A stretch of 64,000 bases of DNA from contig DVMR01000033.1 of the NCBI GenBank assembly GCA_018714845.1, positions 62,001 through 126,000 on the forward strand, written 5' to 3'. Made by a program: the position numbers and the translations under genes. The notes under the pieces were generated by a model, which saw only the letters and a program-made list of their open reading frames with translations, was not told where the DNA came from and did no database searches. Source of the stretch: Candidatus Ventrousia excrementavium (lineage in GTDB: Bacteria > Bacillota > Clostridia > Oscillospirales > Butyricicoccaceae). How positions within the stretch are numbered: the stretch's first letter is position 1; each line of letters opens with the position of its first letter. Shown piece after piece: positions 16,015-25,494 of this stretch.

Positions 16015-16044
16015 ATTGTACCACAGGAAACCCGCGCCGCGCAA
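16015..16044 (-). promoter_or_regulatory. nagB promoter
   Basis: On the minus strand TTGCGC (16039-16044), an 18-nt spacer and TACAAT (16015-16020) with a TG extension before the -10. The leader to nagB is about 70 nt and contains GC-rich inverted repeats. Confidence 0.5.
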
Positions 16045-16069
16045 TCTGTTCCAGGCGTAATTTGGCGGG

Positions 16070-16098
16070 TTGTTTTTTTCGACAAAACCTCGTATAAT
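16070..16098 (+). promoter_or_regulatory. Promoter of the 2-hydroxyacyl-CoA dehydratase operon
   Basis: TTGTTT (16070-16075), 17 nt, TATAAT (16093-16098), about 45 nt before the ATG of the activase gene; GGGAGG precedes that ATG. Confidence 0.65.
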
Positions 16099-16145
16099 AA
16101 GGTGTAAAATACTTAGTCAACCTAAGCATTCAGGGAGGCTTTTGC

Positions 16146-19067
16146 ATGCGCATTGGTCTGGACATCGGCTCCACAACCATCAAATGCGTCGCGCTGTCTG
16201 GCAGCGGCGAGCTTTTATACAACACCTATGAACGGCATTACTCACACATCGCCCCGCGGGCGGCCGAGCTGCTTGACCAGCTTGCCGCGCGCTTCCCCGA
16301 TGCGGGACCGGTCATGCTGGCGCTTTCGGGGTCGGCCGGTATGGGTATTGCCGAAAAATGCGGGATTCCCTTTGTGCAGGAGGTCTATGCCACGCGCCTG
16401 GCCGCTGACCGGCTGGGCAGTCAGGCTGATGTCATCATCGAGCTGGGCGGTGAGGACGCCAAAATCCTCTTTCTGACCGGCGGCGTTGAGGTGCGCATGA
16501 ACGGCTCGTGCGCCGGCGGCACGGGCGCTTTTATCGACCAGATGGGCACGCTGTTGGGCATGACGCCTGACGAAATGGACGAAGCGGCTGCGCACAGCAC
16601 CCGCCGGTACGACATCGCGTCGCGCTGCGGCGTGTTCGCCAAAAGCGATATTCAGCCGCTGCTCAATCAGGGGGCGCAGAAGAGCGATATCTGCATGAGC
16701 ATTCTGCACGCCGTTGTCAGCCAGACCATTGCCGGGCTGGCGCAGGGCCGGCTCATCCGCGGCCGCGTGCTGTATCTGGGCGGGCCGCTGACCTTTCTGC
16801 CCCATCTGCGCCAGGCCTTTGATGAGCAGTTGGGCCTGACCGGGCTGTGTCCCCCGCACTCGCTTTATTACGTCGCCTTCGGCGCCGCCTTTTATGCGCC
16901 CGAGGCCCAGAGCCTGTCTGACGCGGCCGCGCGCCTGCGCGGCTACTCGTCGTCCGCGGATTATCGCGGCGACGAGCCTCTCTTTGCTTCGCAGGAGGAA
17001 TATCAGCGCTTTTGCGAGCGGCACGCCCGTGCCGCCGTGCCCAAAGGTGCGCTGAAGGACGCCCGCGACATCTGGGTCGGCATTGACGCGGGCTCGACGA
17101 CCGTCAAGGCGGCCGCCGTCGACAGCGAGGGTCGGCTGGTGTTTTCACGCTATCAGCCGTCGGGCGGCAATCCCGTGCCGCTGGTCCGCGCCTTTTTGCA
17201 GGAGTTGTACGCTGAAAACCCCGATGTGCGCGTGCACGCCTGTACGACGACCGGCTACGGCGAGGACCTTGTCAAGGCGGCGTTTCGCGCTGACCTGGGC
17301 ATTGTCGAAACAGTGGCGCACTTTACGGCCGCGCGGCGCTTTTTGCCGCAGGTTGACTTTGTCATCGATATCGGCGGCCAGGACATGAAGTGCTTCAAGG
17401 CCGAAGACGGTGCTATTTCTGATATTTTTCTCAACGAAGCCTGCTCGTCAGGCTGCGGGTCCTTTTTGCAGACCTTTGCCGGCGCGCTCGGCTATTCGGT
17501 GCGTGACTTTGCCCAGCTTGGCCTTTTTGCCGACCGGCCGGCTGACCTGGGCTCGCGCTGCACGGTGTTTATGAACTCGTCGGTCAAGCAGGCGCAAAAA
17601 GACGGCGCCAGCATTGAAAATATCTCGGCCGGGCTGTCCATCAGCGTTGTCAAAAACGCCCTTTACAAGGTTATCCGTGCATCGTCGCCCGACGAGCTGG
17701 GGCGTCATGTCGTCGTCCAGGGCGGGACCTTTTACAACCATGCGGTGCTGCGCGCCTTTGAAAAAGAAATGGGCTGCCAGGTCGTCTGTCCCGACATTGC
17801 GGGGCTGATGGGGGCTTACGGCGCAGCCCTTTACGGGCTGGAGCGCCGCGGACAGGGCGAGAGCACGCTGCTTTCCGCCGCCGAGCTCGAAGGCTTTTCG
17901 CACGAGGTGACGGGCACGACATGCGGCCTTTGCCCAAATCGATGCCGCCTGACCGTCAACCGCTTTGACGGCGGACGCCGGTTTTTGAGCGGCAACCGCT
18001 GCGAGCGGCCCATCACCCATCGCGACGTGCAAAGCGGCTTTAACCTGTATGAGACCAAGCGCCGCCTTGTGCGTGAAACGCCGGATGTCCTCGGGGCAAA
18101 GGGGCGGGTCGGCATTCCCATGGGGCTGAACATGTTCGAATTGTATCCGTTCTGGCGGGCCTTTTTCGCGTCACTGGGCTGGCAGACTGTGCCGTCGCCG
18201 GTGTCTGACCGCGACCTGTATCTGTCCGGCCAGGGCACCATCCCCTCGGACACGGTCTGTTATCCAGCCAAGCTGATGCACGGGCACATCGAAGCGCTCA
18301 AAAAACAGGATGTCGACTTTATTTTTTACCCCTGCATGAGCTACAACCTTGATGAGCACACGGGCGACAACCATTATAACTGCCCTGTCGTTGCCTACTA
18401 CCCCGAGGTCATCGCCGGGGCGTATGACGGACAGGCGCCCTTTATATATGATTATATCGGCCTGCACCGTGAAAAGGACTTTCCCAAACACATCGTCCGC
18501 ATCCTGCGGCCTGTGATGGGCGAAATCGCGGTGCGCGACGCCGACCGCGCCATGAAGGCGGGATTCGCTGAGCGGCAGCGCTACCTGGACGCGGTCCGCG
18601 CCGAGGGAGTACAGATTATCGAGCACGCCCGCAGCGAGGGAAAGCACATCATCGTGCTGTCCGGCCGGCCCTACCACATCGACCCCGAAGTCAGCCACGG
18701 CATTGACCAGCTCATTTGCTCGCTCGGCGCGGCCGTCATCTCTGAAGACGCTGTCAGCCATCTCGAGCCGCCGCAGCGGGTGTCGGTGCTCAACCAGTGG
18801 ACTTATCACGCGCGGCTTTATGCCGCAGCCCGCCGCGTTTGCCGCTTCCCGGACATGGACCTTGTGCAGCTGGTCTCGTTCGGCTGCGGGGTCGACGCTA
18901 TCACGACCGACGAGGTCCGGCGCATTCTGCGCGAGGGGAAAAAGCTGTATACCCAGATCAAGATTGACGAAATCGCCAATCTGGGCGCTGTAAAAATTCG
19001 TGTGCGCAGCCTGCTGGCCGCACTTGAGGAAAGGAGAGAACGCCATGGAACAGTTCCCGCAGTTTAA
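16146..19067 (+). CDS. 2-hydroxyacyl-CoA dehydratase activase, double BadF-type ATPase with C-terminal Cys-rich domain
   Basis: 973 residues. Two ASKHA/BadF ATPase repeats start at residue ~2 ('IGLDIGSTTIKCVAL') and ~312 ('VGIDAGSTTVKAAAV'). Each has a cluster-binding cysteine pair: 'NGSCAGGTGAF' with 'SRCGVFAKSD' and 'EACSSGCGSF' with 'SRCTVFMNSS'. A third part begins at ~590 with 'TCGLCPNRCRL' and 'GNRCERP', the DUF2229-type region. Such activases use ATP to inject a low-potential electron into the dehydratase. Many Clostridia encode a ~1400-residue protein that also contains the dehydratase-like part; here that part is a separate gene overlapping by 23 nt. Confidence 0.88.
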   Translation: MRIGLDIGSTTIKCVALSGSGELLYNTYERHYSHIAPRAAELLDQLAARFPDAGPVMLALSGSAGMGIAEKCGIPFVQEVYATRLAADRLGSQADVIIELGGEDAKILFLTGGVEVRMNGSCAGGTGAFIDQMGTLLGMTPDEMDEAAAHSTRRYDIASRCGVFAKSDIQPLLNQGAQKSDICMSILHAVVSQTIAGLAQGRLIRGRVLYLGGPLTFLPHLRQAFDEQLGLTGLCPPHSLYYVAFGAAFYAPEAQSLSDAAARLRGYSSSADYRGDEPLFASQEEYQRFCERHARAAVPKGALKDARDIWVGIDAGSTTVKAAAVDSEGRLVFSRYQPSGGNPVPLVRAFLQELYAENPDVRVHACTTTGYGEDLVKAAFRADLGIVETVAHFTAARRFLPQVDFVIDIGGQDMKCFKAEDGAISDIFLNEACSSGCGSFLQTFAGALGYSVRDFAQLGLFADRPADLGSRCTVFMNSSVKQAQKDGASIENISAGLSISVVKNALYKVIRASSPDELGRHVVVQGGTFYNHAVLRAFEKEMGCQVVCPDIAGLMGAYGAALYGLERRGQGESTLLSAAELEGFSHEVTGTTCGLCPNRCRLTVNRFDGGRRFLSGNRCERPITHRDVQSGFNLYETKRRLVRETPDVLGAKGRVGIPMGLNMFELYPFWRAFFASLGWQTVPSPVSDRDLYLSGQGTIPSDTVCYPAKLMHGHIEALKKQDVDFIFYPCMSYNLDEHTGDNHYNCPVVAYYPEVIAGAYDGQAPFIYDYIGLHREKDFPKHIVRILRPVMGEIAVRDADRAMKAGFAERQRYLDAVRAEGVQIIEHARSEGKHIIVLSGRPYHIDPEVSHGIDQLICSLGAAVISEDAVSHLEPPQRVSVLNQWTYHARLYAAARRVCRFPDMDLVQLVSFGCGVDAITTDEVRRILREGKKLYTQIKIDEIANLGAVKIRVRSLLAALEERRERHGTVPAV

Positions 19068-20361
19068 ACCCGAAATGAAGAAGACCCACACCCTGCTCAT
19101 GCCGCAGATGTGCACCTATCACTTCCGCATGATTCGCAATCTGCTGGTCGCGCAGGGCTATAAGGTCGAGCTTTTAGAGACAACCGGCCCCCAGATTGCG
19201 CAGGAGGGCCTGAAATATGTGCACAACGACACCTGCTACCCCGCCCTTCTGGTCATTGGGCAGATGATTGACGCGCTCAAAAGCGGTAAGTATGACCTGG
19301 ACCATACGGCGCTTATCATCACTCAGACAGGCGGCGGCTGCCGCGCGTCCAATTACATTTACCTGCTGCGGCACGCGCTCAAGAGCGCCGGCTTTGGACA
19401 GGTGCCGGTGGCGTCCATCAACTTCAGCGGCCTTGAAAAGGGCTCGGGCTTTTCGATGACGCCCAAAATGATGCTGCAGCTCATCACAGCGGTCTACTAT
19501 GGCGACCTGCTGATGCTTTTGCGCAACCAGACCGCGCCGTACGAAAAAACGTCCGGCCAGAGCGACAGCCTGTGCGACAAGTGGGTTGAGGTGCTGTCCG
19601 GCCAGATTGCCGGAATGCACGGTCTCTTCCCCGGCGGGATGAAGCAGAACTTCGAGCGCATGGCGGCCGAGTTCGCCGCTGTGCCCGTCGACCGTGTGCC
19701 GCGCGTCAAGGTCGGTGTGGTCGGCGAAATCTACGTCAAGTACGCTCCCCTGGGCAATAACGACCTTCAGAAATTCCTCGAGAGCGAGGGGTGCGAGGTC
19801 TGTATGCCCGGACTGCTCGGCTTTCTTCTGTACTGCGTGTGCAACGGATGGATTGACGTCGAGCTGTACGGCGGCAGCCGCGGCAAGGCGATGGGAATGC
19901 GTGCGCTGACCGACATTTTGTGTCGGCAGGAAGAAAAAATGCACGACATTGCGCGAAAGCACGGCTTCTGGGCGCCGTCGTCCTTTTTGCACACCAAAGC
20001 GCTGGGCGAAAAGATTATCGGCCAGGGCAGCAAGATGGGCGAAGGCTGGCTGCTGCCCGCCGAGATGATGGAGCTGTGCGATTCCGGGTTTTTGAACATC
20101 GTCTGCGCGCAGCCCTTTGGCTGCCTGCCCAACCACATCGTCGGCAAGGGAATGGTGTCGAAAATCAGAAAAATCTATCCGGACAGTAATATTGTCGCTG
20201 TTGATTACGACCCGGGGGCGACAAAGGTCAATCAGGAAAACCGAATCAAGCTGATGCTGGCCGTGGCGCGGGAAAAGCTGGAGCAGCAGACCGCTGCTCC
20301 GGCGCTCCAGCCGGCCGCAGCGCAGGAGCGGGAGCCGGCCGCAGCGAGCAGCAGCACATAA
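19045..20361 (+). CDS. 2-hydroxyacyl-CoA dehydratase-like (HgdB/FldBC family) protein
   Basis: 438 residues. Cysteines that could hold a [4Fe-4S] cluster lie in 'NDTCYPALLVIGQM' and 'TGGGCRASNY', as in the dehydratase superfamily. ATG at 19045 has AAGGAGAG upstream and lies inside the 3' end of the activase gene, so the two are translationally coupled. The tail (~415-438) is Ala/Glu/Pro-rich and looks disordered. The physiological substrate is unknown; no CoA-transferase or acyl-CoA dehydrogenase gene is adjacent, so a classical amino-acid fermentation operon is not evident. Confidence 0.82.
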   Translation: MEQFPQFKPEMKKTHTLLMPQMCTYHFRMIRNLLVAQGYKVELLETTGPQIAQEGLKYVHNDTCYPALLVIGQMIDALKSGKYDLDHTALIITQTGGGCRASNYIYLLRHALKSAGFGQVPVASINFSGLEKGSGFSMTPKMMLQLITAVYYGDLLMLLRNQTAPYEKTSGQSDSLCDKWVEVLSGQIAGMHGLFPGGMKQNFERMAAEFAAVPVDRVPRVKVGVVGEIYVKYAPLGNNDLQKFLESEGCEVCMPGLLGFLLYCVCNGWIDVELYGGSRGKAMGMRALTDILCRQEEKMHDIARKHGFWAPSSFLHTKALGEKIIGQGSKMGEGWLLPAEMMELCDSGFLNIVCAQPFGCLPNHIVGKGMVSKIRKIYPDSNIVAVDYDPGATKVNQENRIKLMLAVAREKLEQQTAAPALQPAAAQEREPAAASSST

Positions 20362-20368
20362 GAGACAG

Positions 20369-20396
20369 ACCGCAGAAAATTTTTCTGCGGTTTTTC
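20369..20396 (+). terminator. Terminator of the dehydratase operon
   Basis: Hairpin arms 20369-20379 and 20381-20391 with an almost absent loop, followed by TTTTTC. Confidence 0.85.
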
Positions 20397-20496
20397 TTTT
20401 CAAAATTTAATACTCTGGTTCCAAATCCGGCGCTGCAAAGTGCGGACGACTGTGGAAAGACGGCAGAATTTGCCGGCCGTTGCGGTGGTTTCCCCC

Positions 20497-20526
20497 TTGA
20501 CATTTGTCGGGATGTGGGGTTATATA
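20497..20526 (+). promoter_or_regulatory. Promoter of the ABC exporter operon
   Basis: TTGACA (20497-20502) followed after 17-18 nt by TTATAT/TATATA (20520-20526). The leader to the first gene is about 60 nt. Confidence 0.6.
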
Positions 20527-20589
20527 GTAGTGCAACAATTCCAGAAAGGACGGGCGCGCTCAATGAGGCCGCCCGAAAGGATGTACCCC

Positions 20590-21309
20590 ATGCTCAAGAT
20601 TCAACACCTGACCAAAACCTACGGCGGGAATAAAAAGGCGGTCGACGATCTGTCGCTGACCATCGCGCCAGGCGAAATTTACGGCTTTATCGGCCACAAC
20701 GGCGCGGGAAAAACGACGACCATCAAGTCGTGCTGCGGCATTTTGCAGTTTGACAGCGGCGAGATTTTTGTCGACGGCGTCTCTGTGCGGGAAAACCCGC
20801 TTGAATGTAAGCGCCGCATTGCTTACATTCCGGACAATCCGGACCTGTACGACTTTATGTCCGGGGTCAAGTACCTCAATTTCGTTGCCGATATCTACGG
20901 CGTCCCCCAGCGTGAGCGGCAGGACCGCATTGCGCAGTATGCCGGGCTGTTCGGTCTGACCGAGGACCTGGCGCAGCCGGTGTCGGCCTATTCGCACGGC
21001 ATGAAGCAGAAGCTGGCCATCATCTCGGCCCTGATTCATCAGCCGCGGCTCATGCTGCTGGACGAGCCCTTTGTCGGTCTGGACCCCAAGGCCTCGCATA
21101 TCCTCAAGGGGCTGATGCGTGAGCTGTGCGACCGCGGCGGCGCTATCTTTTTCTCCACCCATGTGCTTGAAGTCGCAGAAAAGCTGTGCGACAAAATCGC
21201 CATCATCAAGGGCGGACGGCTCATCGCGTCGGGCACCACGGCCGAGGTCAAGGGCGACGAGTCGCTCGAGCAGGTCTTTTTGGAGCTTGTGGAGGACGAA
21301 CATGCTTAG
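20590..21309 (+). CDS. ABC-2 type exporter ATP-binding protein
   Basis: 239 residues. Walker A 'GHNGAGKTT', Q-loop region 'AYIPDNPDLYDFMSG', signature 'YSHGMKQKL', Walker B 'LMLLDEPFVGLDP' and switch 'FSTHVLEVAE'. The signature YSHGM and the single-domain format fit ABC-2 exporters (YtrB/CcmA-like). I use ATG 20590, 9 nt after AAAGG; an ATG at 20581 overlaps that site. It overlaps the permease gene by 8 nt. Substrate unknown. Confidence 0.9.
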   Translation: MLKIQHLTKTYGGNKKAVDDLSLTIAPGEIYGFIGHNGAGKTTTIKSCCGILQFDSGEIFVDGVSVRENPLECKRRIAYIPDNPDLYDFMSGVKYLNFVADIYGVPQRERQDRIAQYAGLFGLTEDLAQPVSAYSHGMKQKLAIISALIHQPRLMLLDEPFVGLDPKASHILKGLMRELCDRGGAIFFSTHVLEVAEKLCDKIAIIKGGRLIASGTTAEVKGDESLEQVFLELVEDEHA

Positions 21310-22906
21310 AACACTGATTCGGGTCCGCCTGGCGTCCATCAAGACGGCTTTTCTGCGCCAGGGCTCAGGTCTGGGCCGCCGCGGCGGGCGCGGCACACGC
21401 ATTTTAATTGGCATTGCCTTTGCTTACCTGGGCCTGTGCCTGCTCGCTCTGATTGGTATGCTGTGCTACGCAATGGCGGCCCCGCTGGCCGGAGCCGGAC
21501 TGGGCTGGCTGTATCATGCGGTGGCCGGGCTGATTGCCGTTTCCCTTTGCTTTATGGGCAGCGTCTTTCTGGCCCAGAGCCAGATTTTTGACGCGCGCGA
21601 CAACGAGCTTCTGCTGTCCATGCCCGTTCCCCCGCGCCTGATTGTGGCGAGCCGGCTGCTGTCTTTCCTGCTGCTCAACTACCTGTATACGGCGATTGTC
21701 ATGGCGCCGGCCGCTGCCGTCTATGCTGTCCAGCTGTCGCCGGGCCCCATGTTTTATGTCAGCTATGTGCTGGGCTTTTTGCTGCTGCCCATGCTGTCAA
21801 CGGCAATTACCTGTATTATCGGCTGGCTCATCACCCTGCTCATCTCGCGCCTGCGGCATAAAAACCTGGTTACCGGGCTTGCGATGATTGTGTTTTTCTT
21901 TGTTTTCATGGCTCTTTACATGAATCTGCAGAGCTACGCCATGGCCCTGATTCAGAATGGCCAGGAGATTGCCGCTGTCATCCAGCGGGTGCTGCCGCCC
22001 TTTTATTCCTTCGGCATGGCGGCTGAGGGCTCGGTTCTGCACCTGGTGCTGACCGCCGTATGGTGCCTTGTCCCGCTGACGCTTGTTTATCTGCTGCTTG
22101 CACGGTCCTTTCAGAAGCTGGCGACGACCAACCGCGGGGCGGCTAAAGTCAAGTATGTGGCGCGCGAAATGCATGTCGCAAGCCCCCGTGCCGCACTGCT
22201 GCGCAAGGAGCTGGGGCGCATTTTCGGCTTTCCGCTCTATCTGTTCAACTGCGGCATCGGCGGACCGCTAGCCGTTATTCTGGGCGTCGTTGTGCTGGTG
22301 CAGGGCCCGGGCATTCTGAACACTTTAAGCGCCGCCTACGGCCTGACCGATATGGGCTTTCTGGTGCCTTTTGTGCTCATTGTTTTGTGTTTCTGCGCCA
22401 TCTGCACCTGCACCAGCGCGCCGTCAATTTCGCTTGAAGGGCCGTATCTGTGGATTGTGCGGGCCAACCCGGTGCGCGAGAGCGACCTGTTTTTTGCCAA
22501 AGTCATGGCCAACGTGCTCATTGGCGGGGTCCCGCTGGCGGTGGCGTCGGTGCTGTTTGTCATTGCCCTGCCCATGAGCGCGGCTAACGCTGCACTGGTC
22601 ATTATCCTGCCGCTGCTGGCTCAGACATTTATGGCCTTTCTCGGCCTGTGCCTCAACCTGCTCATGCCCCGCCTTGACTGGGTTTCGCAGGCCGCGGTGG
22701 TCAAGCAGAGCGGCAGTGTGATGGCTGCTGTTTTCGGCGGCATGGGCATGATTGCCTTCCCTGCCCTGCTGTACGGCTTCTGGCTGAGCAGCGTCATGAG
22801 CTTTGAGATTTTCGGCCTGCTCGTCTGTATTGTGCTGGCGTTCGGCTGCCTGCTCATGCACCGGTATCTGGGCCGGGGCGGCCTGCGCCGTTTCCGGGCA
22901 TTATAA
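21302..22906 (+). CDS. ABC-2 type exporter permease
   Basis: A 534-residue membrane protein with a basic N-terminus and about twelve hydrophobic segments, pairing with the ATPase whose gene overlaps it. Features such as 'DARDNELLLSMPVPPRLI' after the third helix are typical of large ABC-2 permeases of Clostridia annotated only as putative transporters. The start is the ATG at 21302 with GGAGG upstream. Exported substrate unknown; no biosynthetic or resistance genes are nearby. Confidence 0.85.
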   Translation: MLRTLIRVRLASIKTAFLRQGSGLGRRGGRGTRILIGIAFAYLGLCLLALIGMLCYAMAAPLAGAGLGWLYHAVAGLIAVSLCFMGSVFLAQSQIFDARDNELLLSMPVPPRLIVASRLLSFLLLNYLYTAIVMAPAAAVYAVQLSPGPMFYVSYVLGFLLLPMLSTAITCIIGWLITLLISRLRHKNLVTGLAMIVFFFVFMALYMNLQSYAMALIQNGQEIAAVIQRVLPPFYSFGMAAEGSVLHLVLTAVWCLVPLTLVYLLLARSFQKLATTNRGAAKVKYVAREMHVASPRAALLRKELGRIFGFPLYLFNCGIGGPLAVILGVVVLVQGPGILNTLSAAYGLTDMGFLVPFVLIVLCFCAICTCTSAPSISLEGPYLWIVRANPVRESDLFFAKVMANVLIGGVPLAVASVLFVIALPMSAANAALVIILPLLAQTFMAFLGLCLNLLMPRLDWVSQAAVVKQSGSVMAAVFGGMGMIAFPALLYGFWLSSVMSFEIFGLLVCIVLAFGCLLMHRYLGRGGLRRFRAL

Positions 22907-22912
22907 GTGAAC

Positions 22913-22944
22913 AAAACCGCGAAGCTGCGCTTCGCGGTTTTTTC
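22913..22944. terminator. Terminator of the ABC exporter operon
   Basis: A 12-bp hairpin (22913-22924 with 22930-22941), 5-nt loop, then T-rich sequence. Confidence 0.9.
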
Positions 22945-22973
22945 TTGTCTTTATGCACGGCAGATGATATGAT
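22945..22973 (+). promoter_or_regulatory. Promoter of the ccdA-thioredoxin gene
   Basis: TTGTCT (22945-22950), 17 nt, TATGAT (22968-22973), starting right after the preceding terminator. Confidence 0.65.
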
Positions 22974-23016
22974 ATCCTTGACTCTGCCCGCGGGCAAACT
23001 GTAAAGGAGAGTGACC

Positions 23017-24225
23017 ATGGGATTCACCCTTGAAGCGAGCGTGTCGGTACTGACTGTGCTGGCGCAGGGCCTGCTGAGCTTTTTTTCACCGTGCGTGCTG
23101 CCGCTTGTGCCGCTGTATGTCAGTTATCTGGCCGGCGGTACACAGACGCAGGACGAAAACGGAAACCCCGTTTATCCGCGCGGAAAAATCCTATTGAACA
23201 CGCTGTTTTTTGTTTTGGGCATCAGCTTCACCTTTTTCCTGCTCGGGCTGGGAATGACGGCGCTGGGCCGCTTTTTCAGCCAGAACCGCATATTGTTTGC
23301 AAGCGCAGGCGGCGTCATCATGATTTTGTTCGGCCTGTATCAGCTGGGGCTATTCGGACGCGCCGGCGGACTTGAGCGCGAGCACCGGCTGCCTTTCCGG
23401 CTGGACAGATGGGCCATGAACCCGCTGACCGCGCTGGCGCTGGGCTTTACCTTCAGCTTTGCGTGGACGCCCTGTGTCGGCCCGGCCCTGAGCAGCGTGC
23501 TCATCATGGCCTCATCATCGCAGACCGCGGGGGCGGGCTTTTTGCTCATCGGCATTTATACGTTGGGTTTCGTCGTGCCCTTTCTGGTTGTCGGGCTGTT
23601 CACCGGCGCGGCGCTCAGCTTTTTCAGCCGCCACCGCAGCGTGGTGCGCTACACTGTCAAAATTGGCGGCGTGCTGATGATTGTCATGGGCATCATGACC
23701 ATGACCGGGATGATGAATGGCTTTACCGGCTATCTGTCGGACAGCCCGGAGGAGACAACGCAGGAGGACCCGGACAGCGACATCATTCCGGCTCCGGACT
23801 TCACTCTGACCGACCAGTACGGCGAAGAGCATACGCTGTCTGACTACAAGGGTAAAACGGTCTTTTTGAACTTCTGGGCCACCTGGTGCGGCCCGTGCAA
23901 GCTTGAAATGCCGGATATTCAGGCGCTGTATGAAAAATACGGCGAAAATGAGGGCGACCTGGTCGTGCTGGGCGTCGCCGGGCCGGGCATCGGCCGCGAG
24001 GGCAGCGAAGAAGATATCCGCGCCTTTCTGGACGAAAACGGTTATACCTTCCCGGTTTTGATGGACCCTGAAGGGCAGACCTATTATCAGTACAACATAA
24101 CAGCCTTCCCCACCACCTTCATGATTACCGATGAGGGCGAAGTCTTTGGCTATGTTGCCAGAATGCTGACATCCGAGCAGATGGAATCCATCATCGAGCA
24201 GACCATGACGGGTGTGCGGCAGTAG
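23017..24225 (+). CDS. CcdA-like thiol-disulfide transporter fused to an extracellular thioredoxin domain
   Basis: 402 residues. The first ~235 form a six-helix CcdA/DsbD-type membrane domain with the redox cysteines in 'FFSPCVLPLVP' and 'AWTPCVGP'. A short acidic linker ('EETTQEDPDSD') leads to a TlpA/ResA-like thioredoxin domain from ~262 with 'WATWCGPCK' and the cis-Pro 'AFPTTF'. It should carry electrons from cytoplasmic thioredoxin to extracellular disulfides. The fusion puts donor and acceptor in one chain. ATG 23017 has AAGGAG at 7 nt. Monocistronic. Confidence 0.93.
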   Translation: MGFTLEASVSVLTVLAQGLLSFFSPCVLPLVPLYVSYLAGGTQTQDENGNPVYPRGKILLNTLFFVLGISFTFFLLGLGMTALGRFFSQNRILFASAGGVIMILFGLYQLGLFGRAGGLEREHRLPFRLDRWAMNPLTALALGFTFSFAWTPCVGPALSSVLIMASSSQTAGAGFLLIGIYTLGFVVPFLVVGLFTGAALSFFSRHRSVVRYTVKIGGVLMIVMGIMTMTGMMNGFTGYLSDSPEETTQEDPDSDIIPAPDFTLTDQYGEEHTLSDYKGKTVFLNFWATWCGPCKLEMPDIQALYEKYGENEGDLVVLGVAGPGIGREGSEEDIRAFLDENGYTFPVLMDPEGQTYYQYNITAFPTTFMITDEGEVFGYVARMLTSEQMESIIEQTMTGVRQ

Positions 24226-24270
24226 ACCTGCGCGGCCCGGCTTTTCCCGCATCGGGGGAAGGCGTTGCTC

Positions 24271-24299
24271 TTGCAAGTCCCCGGATTCCGTTTTATAAT
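24271..24299 (+). promoter_or_regulatory. Promoter of the prfA operon
   Basis: TTGCAA (24271-24276), 17 nt, TATAAT (24294-24299), ~35 nt before the prfA start. Confidence 0.75.
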
Positions 24300-24334
24300 A
24301 GAAAAGTAAAATAACAAAAGATTGGCGGCATAAA

Positions 24335-25402
24335 ATGTTTGAAAAACTCACCGCTGTTGAAAAGCGGCTTATGGAAATCGAAGAGCTTTTGCAGAGCAGC
24401 GACCTGTACGAGGACCCCAGGCGCGCGGCCGAGCTGCTGCGCGAGCAAAAGGAGCTGACGCCCGTTGTCGACGCCTTCCGCGCATGGAAAAGTGCGCAGG
24501 CCGACCTTGAAACGGCGCGCGAGCTGGCGCACGACGCGGACCCCGAAATGCGCGCCATGGGCGCGGCCGAGGCCGAAGAGGCCAAAGCGCGCATGGACAG
24601 GCTCGAAGAGGACATCAAGGTGCTGCTGCTGCCCCGCGACCGTGACGACGACAAAAACGTCATCGTCGAGATTCGCGGCGGCGTGGGCGGCGAAGAAGCG
24701 GCGCTGTTTGCCGCCGTTTTATTCCGCATGTACTCGATGTACGCCGAGCGCCGGCGCTTTTCCATTGAGGTCATGAACGCCACGGAAACCGAGCTGGGCG
24801 GATATAAAGAAATCAGTTTTCTTGTCGAGGGAAAGGGCGCCTGGTCGCGCTTTAAGTTTGAAAGCGGAGCGCACCGTGTGCAGCGCGTGCCTGAAACCGA
24901 AAGCGGCGGGCGGATACACACCTCGGCCGTCACGGTGGCTGTTCTGCCCGAGGCCGAGGATGTCGAGGTCGAAATCAACCCCGCAGACCTGCAGATTGAC
25001 ACCTACCGCTCGGGCGGTGCGGGCGGTCAGCACGTCAATAAGACCGAGTCGGCCATCCGCATCACACACCTGCCCACAGGCGTTGTCGTCGAGTGCCAGG
25101 ACGAGCGCTCGCAGCACAAAAACCGCGAACGCGCCATGAAGATTCTGCGGTCGCGCCTGTACGAGGCGCAGCGCGAGGCCCAGGAGGCCGAGCGTGCCGG
25201 CGAGCGCCGCGCCCAGGTCGGCAGCGGCGACCGCTCTGAACGCATCCGCACCTATAATTACCCACAGGGCCGCGTCACAGACCACCGCATCGGCCTGACG
25301 CTGCACCGGCTCGAGCAGATTCTGGACGGCGACCTTGACGAGATTATCGACGCACTGACGGCTGCTGACCAGGCCGAAAGGCTCAAGGGATCGCAGGACT
25401 GA
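24335..25402 (+). CDS. prfA: Peptide chain release factor 1
   Basis: 355 residues, the usual length. It terminates translation at UAA/UAG. The peptidyl-tRNA hydrolysis motif GGQ is in '[17 protein letters not shown]' (~residue 228), and the codon-recognition tripeptide region is '[14 protein letters not shown]', with PET where many bacteria have PAT/PVT. The following '[14 protein letters not shown]' is also conserved. It heads a housekeeping block: prfA, ppa, tsaC-coaE, tepA-like, ylzJ. No prmC is next to it, though it often is elsewhere. Confidence 0.96.
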   Translation: MFEKLTAVEKRLMEIEELLQSSDLYEDPRRAAELLREQKELTPVVDAFRAWKSAQADLETARELAHDADPEMRAMGAAEAEEAKARMDRLEEDIKVLLLPRDRDDDKNVIVEIRGGVGGEEAALFAAVLFRMYSMYAERRRFSIEVMNATETELGGYKEISFLVEGKGAWSRFKFESGAHRVQRVPETESGGRIHTSAVTVAVLPEAEDVEVEINPADLQIDTYRSGGAGGQHVNKTESAIRITHLPTGVVVECQDERSQHKNRERAMKILRSRLYEAQREAQEAERAGERRAQVGSGDRSERIRTYNYPQGRVTDHRIGLTLHRLEQILDGDLDEIIDALTAADQAERLKGSQD

Positions 25403-25432
25403 CAAAGCGGGGGAGCTCAGGGAAAAAGCTGA

Positions 25433-25464
25433 CGGCCTTTGGACGCCTGCGGCACCAAAGGCCG
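25433..25464 (+). other. Intercistronic hairpin between prfA and ppa
   Basis: A 10-bp perfect stem (25433-25442 with 25455-25464) around a 12-nt loop, followed by AAGAAAAATG and not by a T tract. It is more likely an mRNA stability or processing element than a terminator. Confidence 0.55.
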
Positions 25465-25494
25465 AAGAAAAATGAAAAAGGGGAGCTTTTGTGT

